Assembly: GCF_029867415.1 (NCBI RefSeq) | Contig: NC_081181.1 | Location: 70,590,144 to 70,654,143 of the forward strand | Reading direction: 5' to 3' | Source: Vicia villosa | Taxonomy: Eukaryota > Streptophyta > Magnoliopsida > Fabales > Fabaceae | Length of the DNA stretch: 64,000 nucleotides | Shown here: positions 24,401-38,233 of the stretch, piece after piece | How the letters are laid out: every line of letters begins with the position of its first letter | Numbering within the stretch: the first letter of the stretch is position 1 | Translations under genes and position numbers: made by a program | The notes under the pieces: generated by a model | The model's input: only the letters and a program-made list of their open reading frames with translations | Database searches by the model: none | Told to the model about the DNA's origin: nothing

Positions 24401-24487
24401 AATAATACACCGACAGTATACAACCGTCGTGCAACTCAACTGACTCGACAACTGGCCGGACGGACCGACCTGCTCTGATACCACTAT
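21435..24487 (-). mobile_element. array internal region 1, decayed Tekay/Del-like
   Basis: On the minus strand it opens with the PBS TGGTATCAGAGC (24483-24472), four bases after LTR 2, and closes with the purine tract AGTGGGGGAGAGT (21447-21435) abutting LTR 1. Just before the tract, TTTCGAGGACGAAAACTC and the codons for WELESQ (21526-21509) match the end of pol in Tekay/Del chromoviruses (WELESxM...). No longer frame for gag, protease, RT or integrase remains on the minus strand. Open frames at 23022-23366 plus and 23719-23934 minus match no retroelement protein I know. Confidence 0.75.
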
Positions 24488-26717
24488 TGTAACACCCTTC
24501 TAAACCCCGCGGAAATTAATAAAATAATTCAGAGTAAAACATGAAAACAAGGGTGCCACAATTCAATTTAAAACAAATCATCATAAATCAATTGTCATGC
24601 TTCACTTAGGGGAAAATCATCCATTTAACAAAATCATGTTTCTATACAGCGGAACATATAATCAACAGATAAGCATAACATCATCTATGCAATATCTCAC
24701 AAAATTACTCCAATAACAACAAAATAGAGTATCATCATAAACTCTAAACTAACGTTCCCCCAGTGTTACAACATCAGAGCATGACACCGACGCTATACTA
24801 AACAATTGACTCATGAGCTAATCCTCACCGAGCCAAAAGCCGCTACTCGCCAATCTGAAATCATCAAAGTAAGGGTGAGTCTCATTCACAATTAACAAAT
24901 GTTATCGAATCATAAACAATAACACATCATAGTCACATTATTCATCCAATTTCGTTATATTCAGATTGTCAGGAAGTACGCATCAACACATAACAACAAA
25001 TAGAATACACTACCAAGAGACTACACCATAATTCATCCAAACAAATCATAACCATTACACATTCATCACATATTATAACATTGGACAATCTTCCATTCAT
25101 GTTATAATAACACAAGTAGCCTAATGCAAATGCAACTATATGCATGTGGTACCAAAATCTGGGATAACCCAACTCACCGATCCACCATCGTCAAGGATAC
25201 GGCAACACCCACTCACTAATTCCACACAATGGGAATTAGCTACCACTGATCCACCATCGTCAAGGATCAGCCACATAATGATTATGAAATGCATGTATCA
25301 ACCATAACATGCTCATCATCCACATAAACCATCCAAATGTCATAATCATCAACCAACACAATAATCAATAGCCACACACAATTATGCTATTTCTCAACCA
25401 TAATAAAATACATATTTTACACCAACAATATATGTATAACAAACACCAATTACAACCACAACATCATAACAGGTAAATCATTCATTAATGTACTTGTACG
25501 CATAAACCACCACACAGTGCAACAACAATAACACCTCTCACAATCGTGTACCAAGTACAACAAATCAACCCAACAACAACAGAGTATTTACATCATCATT
25601 CATCAAAACACATGATAATCATATTTACCATGAACAACACCCATTTGCACAATTAACAGAAGCAACCACATTATCACAACATACATCATTGCACATATTC
25701 AATTATGCACACAACAACCATTGCACCTCATCAGCTATGCAAAACCAGAATAAACCACATTTGAAGAAAATGATACTTTTTAAAATAAAATCAAGTTGTT
25801 ATTGTTTTATTCGTTTCATATGGTAGAACATTCAATTTAAGGAACAACGCCCAAAACGGCGTCTAAAACTGACTTACGGTTTGAAAGTTATACATCTTTA
25901 ACTTTTTACAAGAAAACAGTTATCGCTACAGCACGCGGCGCAACCAACGTTCGCGGCGCGACCTGAAGCATACAAACACGTTCGCGGCGCCAACCTATGC
26001 ACGCGGCGCGATGCGAGAAAAGAATTACGCCTTCGCGGCGCGCACCTACCTTCGCGGCGCGAACTGGCAAAAGTCAGAGCTTTCATCGCATTTGACAGCA
26101 TTACGAGATTTACCCCAAAATCCCCAAAACCAAACCAAGTTATGTTATGAACCTCAAATACCACCATATCAGCCACATACATGTTATAACACAAATATAA
26201 CACCCAAAGAGGATCATTCAATCATCATAACAGCCATATAATCATACAATTCATCACGTCAAACAATTCCCATCAAGATCATCCCAAAACCCCAACCTAA
26301 CATATAACCAATTGACACAAACAATGCATCTAAATCAGTCCCATCATCTATAATACGATAAAAGGTATTAACCGGAAGAGTCCCCCCTTACCTTAGCCAA
26401 AGATCTTGATTAGCCCTCTTCCTCTTCTGTTCCTCTTTCACGTATCAGCTTTCCCATCTCTCATCTCCTCTGCTCTGCTTTTCACGTTCCTTTTTCCTTT
26501 TTCCCAATTTTTCCCTATTTCCTTTATTTTATGAAAACATAAAATAATTAGTAATGGGCTTACTCACTTAGCACCCCCATACTACTAATCTCACCACTCC
26601 AGCCCAATAACCTCTTTTTCCACAATTCTTCAATTAAATCCAATCAAATGCCAAATAATTTCAAATAAATAATTTAATTCCAAATTAAATCAATTAATGA
26701 AAATATGGGGTGTTACA
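24488..26717 (-). mobile_element. array LTR 2
   Basis: Copy of the 2230-bp LTR at +5283, including the six-word CGCGGCGC island (25934-26060). No differences from LTR 1 noticed in the stretches compared. Confidence 0.9.
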
Positions 26718-29700
26718 ACTCTCCCCCACTAAAAGAGTTTTCGTCCTCGAAAACATACCTCAAGTAACCAGCTCGTATAAGAGTCCTCCACCTGACTCTC
26801 CAGCTCCCAATTAACATTACCATCGGTCAATCCTCAAAATCCATCTGACATAACCAACAGGAAACATGTTTCATACATTCAAATCCCAATTCTTACGTCG
26901 CATTTGACTATCCAAACGTATACCACTCGCTATAGCTCCAAAAGGTTAACAACCTATACAATACGCTCAACAGCCGAGTAATACAATTACACGATCTATA
27001 GTATGATCGCACGGATCAACACTGCAGTAATGCATACCATCTACCAACATACCAAACTTAGACATACTCTTCCATCTGAGCGATAAAATAATACTTACAC
27101 TTTTCACCAACCGCTTCCTTCAAGAAACTCAATACTCATATTTCTATACCATTGAATTCCAATTATCTGACCCCTCTTAAATCACACCAGCAATTATCCA
27201 ACACATTACATTCCGCTTTTTCCGCACTACTCTGACTACTCATCACAATCATCTATATCAATTAGATTTCTGAGTTTTACCTGATTCCGACTCTCTTTAC
27301 TCATTCGTTTCAAGAATCATTCTTCATCATTCATGGTACTAATCTACCACTTAGAAATCCTTACTCGCATCCAATGAAAACCAATTCCTGATTTACTTCC
27401 TCTATTTAAACATCCTAACCATCAGAATAAGTACACACAAGTAATTATTCAAAAGAGTTATAATTCTTCGACACGACATCCTTACATCCACTGGATCCTA
27501 AATCCAACTTATAGATCAAGACATATTCTCTATGTAGGCTTCCGACATATTAATTCCTTACTTCCCGCGAGTAGTACTCATAACATACTCCACATCACAC
27601 TTTCGCTGCGCGACTCTGATTACCCGTCTTAAGTCATCATCCACCATGTTGCACTCTTTCATATTCACTTCTTCATAAGTTCACACAACATAGTGAGTGA
27701 TTATTCTCACGGCTTAGTATTCATCACATCTTATACCATTAAGGTAACAAAACAAGTTCATCTCATTTATATGATTTCCGTCTACTACCAACAAGAGATT
27801 AAGGGTGATCAAGTCCTAAATTTGTCAATATTAGTCGAAAATCATATTTAAGCATAAACCGTCGTTACTACATAATAGTGTCCCTTTCCGAGTTTGCACC
27901 CAAACTCATTAACATCGTCATAGTTCAATAATCCACTACGGTGTCCTTCTTCTAGAATATTCTTCCGAAGCTCAAAACATCAGTTACAAAAATCCAATCA
28001 CTCAACCTCATTATACTATTCCCGTCGATTCTGAATTCACCGCCTTTACCTTGGTAATTCAAAGTCAACCTATCGATCAACTCAACATCATCTTTCTAAT
28101 CTTCTCTAATCTCGTTAAGAATACCACTAGTCATCTTCTAGCATACTCAATCTAACACTATTAGGATCACCTTCACATACCAACTCAAGTCTCTAAATTG
28201 TCCAATTAAATCCAACTCATTCATCCTTAGCACCGACATTTTAAAGACTTCTTACGCAACACAATAGCACAACATTCATAACTTGTGGTTTTAATCCAAA
28301 TTCCATGACATCCTTCACGTCCAAATATCATTCTACTCGGAATCTCAACGAAGTCTTCCTCAGATCAATAGGTGTCATAAATCTTCTAAAATTCTCCTTT
28401 TATACTTATCGTTACTTTGCCATCACAAATACGATTCCAAGAGTTCTAAAGTTTATCCCATCTTTACCACTAATTCACTTTTCACTAAAATCCATCGGTA
28501 TTCAAATCATCTTTGTGACCGAACATCTCATCGACTTATTCATCAACAACATGTTCTACTCCACGTCGTTTCAAACAATCACGGTAGTAGGCATTCCTAT
28601 TCAACCAGTTTCACGCTTCCTTAACCGACTCCACAATATCTCCTTATAGGATCAATCTACTGTATTTATAACTCTCCCATAAGGTAGAACATAATCTCTC
28701 CTCTTCGTAGGTTCAAACGGCACATTAATCCGACGCTCGAAACTCAAGATATGAATTTTCCAATCATTGCCCGAAAATGCAACACTGACATCATGCAGCG
28801 ACACTCTATACGATATATCCAAAACTCCTCAATTTGTAAATTCAATTCTTAAAATTACTTCTCAAAAAACCTTCCAAGTATTCCTTCAATCCATTCAACA
28901 CTGACACTGACATCCCGTGCAGTACCAATAAACAAGTCTAGTTATAAGAACAAGAGTAACCGTAACTTCACCTCTTTCCAACGTCATCCTGTCACAATTA
29001 ATTATGTTACAGCTGCTCCAACCATTTTTATAACAAAGTTCATCTCGTTAGCTTTCCGACGCTTCAAACGGAACTCAAATCGGATGTCCAGAACTCCAGT
29101 TATGAATTTTCGAAGTTCCGCAGCTATTAAGCAATTTTCCTGCGTTTTGCTTACGAAAATCTCTCTCCAAAACTCATTCTCTTCAACTCTATCACATTCC
29201 AAACAGCCCCTTATCATATCTCTTTAATTCCAAACATCATTATAACTTGAGCAACACTTCCCATCGCCGAAGTGCGATTTCTGGAACATTACGATAGCAA
29301 TCCTCTTCGCAAACTTGCAGCTGGACCTCTTATGAGTCGTAAGGCTACTCAACTGACAGCTTCGCAGCACACCAGCAGAGCTGACACATTGCAACTTTCC
29401 AATTTCCTTCTTTTACAATAATTGTCAATTACCTCTAATCATATTCCTTCAAGATGTTCCAACTCAATTCCCAGTGAAGTCTTAATTCCAAGTCACCTTC
29501 AATTCGGAAAACAACAAACTCCGACAACGCTCGCACTGTTGCCAACAACAGCCTACTGAATCAATCTTCTTGCAACTGAAACATAACCAAGAAGCGAAGC
29601 TTCTCCCCCACTTGTTTCAATCCAACACCTGCAACAAACAACCAAGTACCGACAGTGATTCACTCACATGTCGCGTACCAAGGAATAATACACCGACAGT

Positions 29701-29770
29701 ATACAACCGTCGTGCAACTCAACTGACTCGACAACTGGCCGGACGGACCGACCTGCTCTGATACCACTAT
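26718..29770 (-). mobile_element. array internal region 2
   Basis: Copy of internal region 1, with PBS at 29766-29755 and purine tract at 26730-26718. No coding capacity recognised. Confidence 0.85.
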
Positions 29771-32000
29771 TGTAACACCCTTCTAAACCCCGCGGAAATT
29801 AATAAAATAATTCAGAGTAAAACATGAAAACAAGGGTGCCACAATTCAATTTAAAACAAATCATCATAAATCAATTGTCATGCTTCACTTAGGGGAAAAT
29901 CATCCATTTAACAAAATCATGTTTCTATACAGCGGAACATATAATCAACAGATAAGCATAACATCATCTATGCAATATCTCACAAAATTACTCCAATAAC
30001 AACAAAATAGAGTATCATCATAAACTCTAAACTAACGTTCCCCCAGTGTTACAACATCAGAGCATGACACCGACGCTATACTAAACAATTGACTCATGAG
30101 CTAATCCTCACCGAGCCAAAAGCCGCTACTCGCCAATCTGAAATCATCAAAGTAAGGGTGAGTCTCATTCACAATTAACAAATGTTATCGAATCATAAAC
30201 AATAACACATCATAGTCACATTATTCATCCAATTTCGTTATATTCAGATTGTCAGGAAGTACGCATCAACACATAACAACAAATAGAATACACTACCAAG
30301 AGACTACACCATAATTCATCCAAACAAATCATAACCATTACACATTCATCACATATTATAACATTGGACAATCTTCCATTCATGTTATAATAACACAAGT
30401 AGCCTAATGCAAATGCAACTATATGCATGTGGTACCAAAATCTGGGATAACCCAACTCACCGATCCACCATCGTCAAGGATACGGCAACACCCACTCACT
30501 AATTCCACACAATGGGAATTAGCTACCACTGATCCACCATCGTCAAGGATCAGCCACATAATGATTATGAAATGCATGTATCAACCATAACATGCTCATC
30601 ATCCACATAAACCATCCAAATGTCATAATCATCAACCAACACAATAATCAATAGCCACACACAATTATGCTATTTCTCAACCATAATAAAATACATATTT
30701 TACACCAACAATATATGTATAACAAACACCAATTACAACCACAACATCATAACAGGTAAATCATTCATTAATGTACTTGTACGCATAAACCACCACACAG
30801 TGCAACAACAATAACACCTCTCACAATCGTGTACCAAGTACAACAAATCAACCCAACAACAACAGAGTATTTACATCATCATTCATCAAAACACATGATA
30901 ATCATATTTACCATGAACAACACCCATTTGCACAATTAACAGAAGCAACCACATTATCACAACATACATCATTGCACATATTCAATTATGCACACAACAA
31001 CCATTGCACCTCATCAGCTATGCAAAACCAGAATAAACCACATTTGAAGAAAATGATACTTTTTAAAATAAAATCAAGTTGTTATTGTTTTATTCGTTTC
31101 ATATGGTAGAACATTCAATTTAAGGAACAACGCCCAAAACGGCGTCTAAAACTGACTTACGGTTTGAAAGTTATACATCTTTAACTTTTTACAAGAAAAC
31201 AGTTATCGCTACAGCACGCGGCGCAACCAACGTTCGCGGCGCGACCTGAAGCATACAAACACGTTCGCGGCGCCAACCTATGCACGCGGCGCGATGCGAG
31301 AAAAGAATTACGCCTTCGCGGCGCGCACCTACCTTCGCGGCGCGAACTGGCAAAAGTCAGAGCTTTCATCGCATTTGACAGCATTACGAGATTTACCCCA
31401 AAATCCCCAAAACCAAACCAAGTTATGTTATGAACCTCAAATACCACCATATCAGCCACATACATGTTATAACACAAATATAACACCCAAAGAGGATCAT
31501 TCAATCATCATAACAGCCATATAATCATACAATTCATCACGTCAAACAATTCCCATCAAGATCATCCCAAAACCCCAACCTAACATATAACCAATTGACA
31601 CAAACAATGCATCTAAATCAGTCCCATCATCTATAATACGATAAAAGGTATTAACCGGAAGAGTCCCCCCTTACCTTAGCCAAAGATCTTGATTAGCCCT
31701 CTTCCTCTTCTGTTCCTCTTTCACGTATCAGCTTTCCCATCTCTCATCTCCTCTGCTCTGCTTTTCACGTTCCTTTTTCCTTTTTCCCAATTTTTCCCTA
31801 TTTCCTTTATTTTATGAAAACATAAAATAATTAGTAATGGGCTTACTCACTTAGCACCCCCATACTACTAATCTCACCACTCCAGCCCAATAACCTCTTT
31901 TTCCACAATTCTTCAATTAAATCCAATCAAATGCCAAATAATTTCAAATAAATAATTTAATTCCAAATTAAATCAATTAATGAAAATATGGGGTGTTACA
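29771..32000 (-). mobile_element. array LTR 3
   Basis: Copy of the LTR at +10566, word island at 31217-31343. Confidence 0.9.
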
Positions 32001-35000
32001 ACTCTCCCCCACTAAAAGAGTTTTCGTCCTCGAAAACATACCTCAAGTAACCAGCTCGTATAAGAGTCCTCCACCTGACTCTCCAGCTCCCAATTAACAT
32101 TACCATCGGTCAATCCTCAAAATCCATCTGACATAACCAACAGGAAACATGTTTCATACATTCAAATCCCAATTCTTACGTCGCATTTGACTATCCAAAC
32201 GTATACCACTCGCTATAGCTCCAAAAGGTTAACAACCTATACAATACGCTCAACAGCCGAGTAATACAATTACACGATCTATAGTATGATCGCACGGATC
32301 AACACTGCAGTAATGCATACCATCTACCAACATACCAAACTTAGACATACTCTTCCATCTGAGCGATAAAATAATACTTACACTTTTCACCAACCGCTTC
32401 CTTCAAGAAACTCAATACTCATATTTCTATACCATTGAATTCCAATTATCTGACCCCTCTTAAATCACACCAGCAATTATCCAACACATTACATTCCGCT
32501 TTTTCCGCACTACTCTGACTACTCATCACAATCATCTATATCAATTAGATTTCTGAGTTTTACCTGATTCCGACTCTCTTTACTCATTCGTTTCAAGAAT
32601 CATTCTTCATCATTCATGGTACTAATCTACCACTTAGAAATCCTTACTCGCATCCAATGAAAACCAATTCCTGATTTACTTCCTCTATTTAAACATCCTA
32701 ACCATCAGAATAAGTACACACAAGTAATTATTCAAAAGAGTTATAATTCTTCGACACGACATCCTTACATCCACTGGATCCTAAATCCAACTTATAGATC
32801 AAGACATATTCTCTATGTAGGCTTCCGACATATTAATTCCTTACTTCCCGCGAGTAGTACTCATAACATACTCCACATCACACTTTCGCTGCGCGACTCT
32901 GATTACCCGTCTTAAGTCATCATCCACCATGTTGCACTCTTTCATATTCACTTCTTCATAAGTTCACACAACATAGTGAGTGATTATTCTCACGGCTTAG
33001 TATTCATCACATCTTATACCATTAAGGTAACAAAACAAGTTCATCTCATTTATATGATTTCCGTCTACTACCAACAAGAGATTAAGGGTGATCAAGTCCT
33101 AAATTTGTCAATATTAGTCGAAAATCATATTTAAGCATAAACCGTCGTTACTACATAATAGTGTCCCTTTCCGAGTTTGCACCCAAACTCATTAACATCG
33201 TCATAGTTCAATAATCCACTACGGTGTCCTTCTTCTAGAATATTCTTCCGAAGCTCAAAACATCAGTTACAAAAATCCAATCACTCAACCTCATTATACT
33301 ATTCCCGTCGATTCTGAATTCACCGCCTTTACCTTGGTAATTCAAAGTCAACCTATCGATCAACTCAACATCATCTTTCTAATCTTCTCTAATCTCGTTA
33401 AGAATACCACTAGTCATCTTCTAGCATACTCAATCTAACACTATTAGGATCACCTTCACATACCAACTCAAGTCTCTAAATTGTCCAATTAAATCCAACT
33501 CATTCATCCTTAGCACCGACATTTTAAAGACTTCTTACGCAACACAATAGCACAACATTCATAACTTGTGGTTTTAATCCAAATTCCATGACATCCTTCA
33601 CGTCCAAATATCATTCTACTCGGAATCTCAACGAAGTCTTCCTCAGATCAATAGGTGTCATAAATCTTCTAAAATTCTCCTTTTATACTTATCGTTACTT
33701 TGCCATCACAAATACGATTCCAAGAGTTCTAAAGTTTATCCCATCTTTACCACTAATTCACTTTTCACTAAAATCCATCGGTATTCAAATCATCTTTGTG
33801 ACCGAACATCTCATCGACTTATTCATCAACAACATGTTCTACTCCACGTCGTTTCAAACAATCACGGTAGTAGGCATTCCTATTCAACCAGTTTCACGCT
33901 TCCTTAACCGACTCCACAATATCTCCTTATAGGATCAATCTACTGTATTTATAACTCTCCCATAAGGTAGAACATAATCTCTCCTCTTCGTAGGTTCAAA
34001 CGGCACATTAATCCGACGCTCGAAACTCAAGATATGAATTTTCCAATCATTGCCCGAAAATGCAACACTGACATCATGCAGCGACACTCTATACGATATA
34101 TCCAAAACTCCTCAATTTGTAAATTCAATTCTTAAAATTACTTCTCAAAAAACCTTCCAAGTATTCCTTCAATCCATTCAACACTGACACTGACATCCCG
34201 TGCAGTACCAATAAACAAGTCTAGTTATAAGAACAAGAGTAACCGTAACTTCACCTCTTTCCAACGTCATCCTGTCACAATTAATTATGTTACAGCTGCT
34301 CCAACCATTTTTATAACAAAGTTCATCTCGTTAGCTTTCCGACGCTTCAAACGGAACTCAAATCGGATGTCCAGAACTCCAGTTATGAATTTTCGAAGTT
34401 CCGCAGCTATTAAGCAATTTTCCTGCGTTTTGCTTACGAAAATCTCTCTCCAAAACTCATTCTCTTCAACTCTATCACATTCCAAACAGCCCCTTATCAT
34501 ATCTCTTTAATTCCAAACATCATTATAACTTGAGCAACACTTCCCATCGCCGAAGTGCGATTTCTGGAACATTACGATAGCAATCCTCTTCGCAAACTTG
34601 CAGCTGGACCTCTTATGAGTCGTAAGGCTACTCAACTGACAGCTTCGCAGCACACCAGCAGAGCTGACACATTGCAACTTTCCAATTTCCTTCTTTTACA
34701 ATAATTGTCAATTACCTCTAATCATATTCCTTCAAGATGTTCCAACTCAATTCCCAGTGAAGTCTTAATTCCAAGTCACCTTCAATTCGGAAAACAACAA
34801 ACTCCGACAACGCTCGCACTGTTGCCAACAACAGCCTACTGAATCAATCTTCTTGCAACTGAAACATAACCAAGAAGCGAAGCTTCTCCCCCACTTGTTT
34901 CAATCCAACACCTGCAACAAACAACCAAGTACCGACAGTGATTCACTCACATGTCGCGTACCAAGGAATAATACACCGACAGTATACAACCGTCGTGCAA

Positions 35001-35053
35001 CTCAACTGACTCGACAACTGGCCGGACGGACCGACCTGCTCTGATACCACTAT
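32001..35053 (-). mobile_element. array internal region 3
   Basis: Copy of the internal region, with PBS at 35049-35038 and purine tract at 32013-32001. Confidence 0.85.
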
Positions 35054-37283
35054 TGTAACACCCTTCTAAACCCCGCGGAAATTAATAAAATAATTCAGAG
35101 TAAAACATGAAAACAAGGGTGCCACAATTCAATTTAAAACAAATCATCATAAATCAATTGTCATGCTTCACTTAGGGGAAAATCATCCATTTAACAAAAT
35201 CATGTTTCTATACAGCGGAACATATAATCAACAGATAAGCATAACATCATCTATGCAATATCTCACAAAATTACTCCAATAACAACAAAATAGAGTATCA
35301 TCATAAACTCTAAACTAACGTTCCCCCAGTGTTACAACATCAGAGCATGACACCGACGCTATACTAAACAATTGACTCATGAGCTAATCCTCACCGAGCC
35401 AAAAGCCGCTACTCGCCAATCTGAAATCATCAAAGTAAGGGTGAGTCTCATTCACAATTAACAAATGTTATCGAATCATAAACAATAACACATCATAGTC
35501 ACATTATTCATCCAATTTCGTTATATTCAGATTGTCAGGAAGTACGCATCAACACATAACAACAAATAGAATACACTACCAAGAGACTACACCATAATTC
35601 ATCCAAACAAATCATAACCATTACACATTCATCACATATTATAACATTGGACAATCTTCCATTCATGTTATAATAACACAAGTAGCCTAATGCAAATGCA
35701 ACTATATGCATGTGGTACCAAAATCTGGGATAACCCAACTCACCGATCCACCATCGTCAAGGATACGGCAACACCCACTCACTAATTCCACACAATGGGA
35801 ATTAGCTACCACTGATCCACCATCGTCAAGGATCAGCCACATAATGATTATGAAATGCATGTATCAACCATAACATGCTCATCATCCACATAAACCATCC
35901 AAATGTCATAATCATCAACCAACACAATAATCAATAGCCACACACAATTATGCTATTTCTCAACCATAATAAAATACATATTTTACACCAACAATATATG
36001 TATAACAAACACCAATTACAACCACAACATCATAACAGGTAAATCATTCATTAATGTACTTGTACGCATAAACCACCACACAGTGCAACAACAATAACAC
36101 CTCTCACAATCGTGTACCAAGTACAACAAATCAACCCAACAACAACAGAGTATTTACATCATCATTCATCAAAACACATGATAATCATATTTACCATGAA
36201 CAACACCCATTTGCACAATTAACAGAAGCAACCACATTATCACAACATACATCATTGCACATATTCAATTATGCACACAACAACCATTGCACCTCATCAG
36301 CTATGCAAAACCAGAATAAACCACATTTGAAGAAAATGATACTTTTTAAAATAAAATCAAGTTGTTATTGTTTTATTCGTTTCATATGGTAGAACATTCA
36401 ATTTAAGGAACAACGCCCAAAACGGCGTCTAAAACTGACTTACGGTTTGAAAGTTATACATCTTTAACTTTTTACAAGAAAACAGTTATCGCTACAGCAC
36501 GCGGCGCAACCAACGTTCGCGGCGCGACCTGAAGCATACAAACACGTTCGCGGCGCCAACCTATGCACGCGGCGCGATGCGAGAAAAGAATTACGCCTTC
36601 GCGGCGCGCACCTACCTTCGCGGCGCGAACTGGCAAAAGTCAGAGCTTTCATCGCATTTGACAGCATTACGAGATTTACCCCAAAATCCCCAAAACCAAA
36701 CCAAGTTATGTTATGAACCTCAAATACCACCATATCAGCCACATACATGTTATAACACAAATATAACACCCAAAGAGGATCATTCAATCATCATAACAGC
36801 CATATAATCATACAATTCATCACGTCAAACAATTCCCATCAAGATCATCCCAAAACCCCAACCTAACATATAACCAATTGACACAAACAATGCATCTAAA
36901 TCAGTCCCATCATCTATAATACGATAAAAGGTATTAACCGGAAGAGTCCCCCCTTACCTTAGCCAAAGATCTTGATTAGCCCTCTTCCTCTTCTGTTCCT
37001 CTTTCACGTATCAGCTTTCCCATCTCTCATCTCCTCTGCTCTGCTTTTCACGTTCCTTTTTCCTTTTTCCCAATTTTTCCCTATTTCCTTTATTTTATGA
37101 AAACATAAAATAATTAGTAATGGGCTTACTCACTTAGCACCCCCATACTACTAATCTCACCACTCCAGCCCAATAACCTCTTTTTCCACAATTCTTCAAT
37201 TAAATCCAATCAAATGCCAAATAATTTCAAATAAATAATTTAATTCCAAATTAAATCAATTAATGAAAATATGGGGTGTTACA
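35054..37283 (-). mobile_element. array LTR 4 (5'-most on the minus strand)
   Basis: Fourth LTR, ending GGGGTGTTACA at 37283, directly followed by the GAAGA duplication and the rest of the LINE. Confidence 0.9.
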
Positions 37284-38216
37284 GAAGACGTCCATTGCTT
37301 GGGATTCAGTTTGCAGGCCAAAGAGTCTTGGAGGTATGAACATCTTCAATCTCTGTCTCTAGAATGATATTGCTCTTTTGAAGTGTCTTTGGAATCTGAG
37401 TTTAAAAGCTGACAACCTTTGGGTTAAATGGGTGCAGCCCATTATCTAAAGAAGAAGACTTTGACGGAGGCAGACATTAGCAACAGTTGCTCATAGGTGA
37501 TAAAGAAAATTTTTAAACTTAGAGAGCATCTCCCTAATCTGCAGCCAATGTGGGATCAAATGATTCAAAAGAGGAGCTTTTGTATGTATAAGTTGTATGA
37601 CAAACTGATGGATTCTGATAGGGTGCCTTGGAGGTATCTACTACAAGGTAACAATGCTAGACCTAGGGCTACTATCATCACATGGATGGCCTGCCATGGT
37701 AGATTGAGTACAAAGGATAGACTGAGACGGATTGGATTGATTACTGATCACATTTGCAGCCTGTGTAATGTTTGTGATGAAACTCTCGATCATCTTCTGT
37801 TTGAATGCAGGTTTGCAAAGGATGTTTGGAAATATGTTCTGCAGTGGATAGGCATTTCACATGAGCCTCAACCTTGGTCCCTTGAACTTGGGTGGATTAC
37901 TCGTATGATAGCAAAAAAAGGTTGGAGATTTAGGATCCTAAAGATAGCAATTGCTGAAACTATATATGGTGTTTGACAATATATGAATGATGTTATTTTT
38001 AGGGGAAATACGCATAGGAATACAAGTATAGATATTGGAGATAAAATTATAGAGAAAGTGATGTATAGAGGGTGGTATTCACCCAAATTAAGGAAGCACA
38101 TAGCTACCTTAATGCTTTAGTTTTTTTTGGTTTGTTTGGAAGGTTGGATCTATGATCACCTTTGTACTTTGACTGTTTTTTAAATTAATAATATATCCCT
38201 TTGATTAAAAAAATAT
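37284..38216 (+). pseudogene. L1-type LINE: ORF2 C-terminus, 3' UTR and tail
   Basis: After the GAAGA duplication the frame resumes with SIAWDSVCRPKSLGGMNIFN, the post-RT region of plant LINE ORF2, with a TAG inside 'NLCL-NDIALLK'. From 37497 it has RATIITWMACHGRLSTKDRL and the zf-RVT finger CSLCNVCDETLDHLLFEC. TGA at 37974-37976 again sits at a Trp position (YGV-QYMNDVIF), and the frame then runs to TAG at 38118-38120. The 3' end is short: a T/A-rich UTR, an A-rich tail near 38205-38216, and the target duplication at 38217. Confidence 0.88.
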
Positions 38217-38233
38217 ATATAAAATAGATAGTT
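38217..38233. repeat. LINE target-site duplication, right copy
   Basis: Exact match to 7151-7167. Confidence 0.85.

Larger units (their letters stand above)
19205..37283 (-). mobile_element. tandem LTR-retrotransposon array: 4 LTRs, 3 internal regions
   Basis: A 5283-bp unit (2230-bp LTR plus 3053-bp internal region) repeats three times and closes with a fourth LTR: 3 x 5283 + 2230 = 18,079 bp. The outer ends are flanked by GAAGA (19200-19204 and 37284-37288), so the whole array behaves as one insertion into LINE ORF2. The element reads on the minus strand: LTR TGTAACACCCC...GGGTGTTACA, a Met-tRNA-type PBS TGGTATCAGAGC next to each LTR, and a purine tract AGTGGGGGAGAGT before the next LTR. 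Units look identical by eye, and the same reading frames recur at exactly 5283-bp steps. There is no gag-pol frame, so the element is non-autonomous. Confidence 0.92.
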
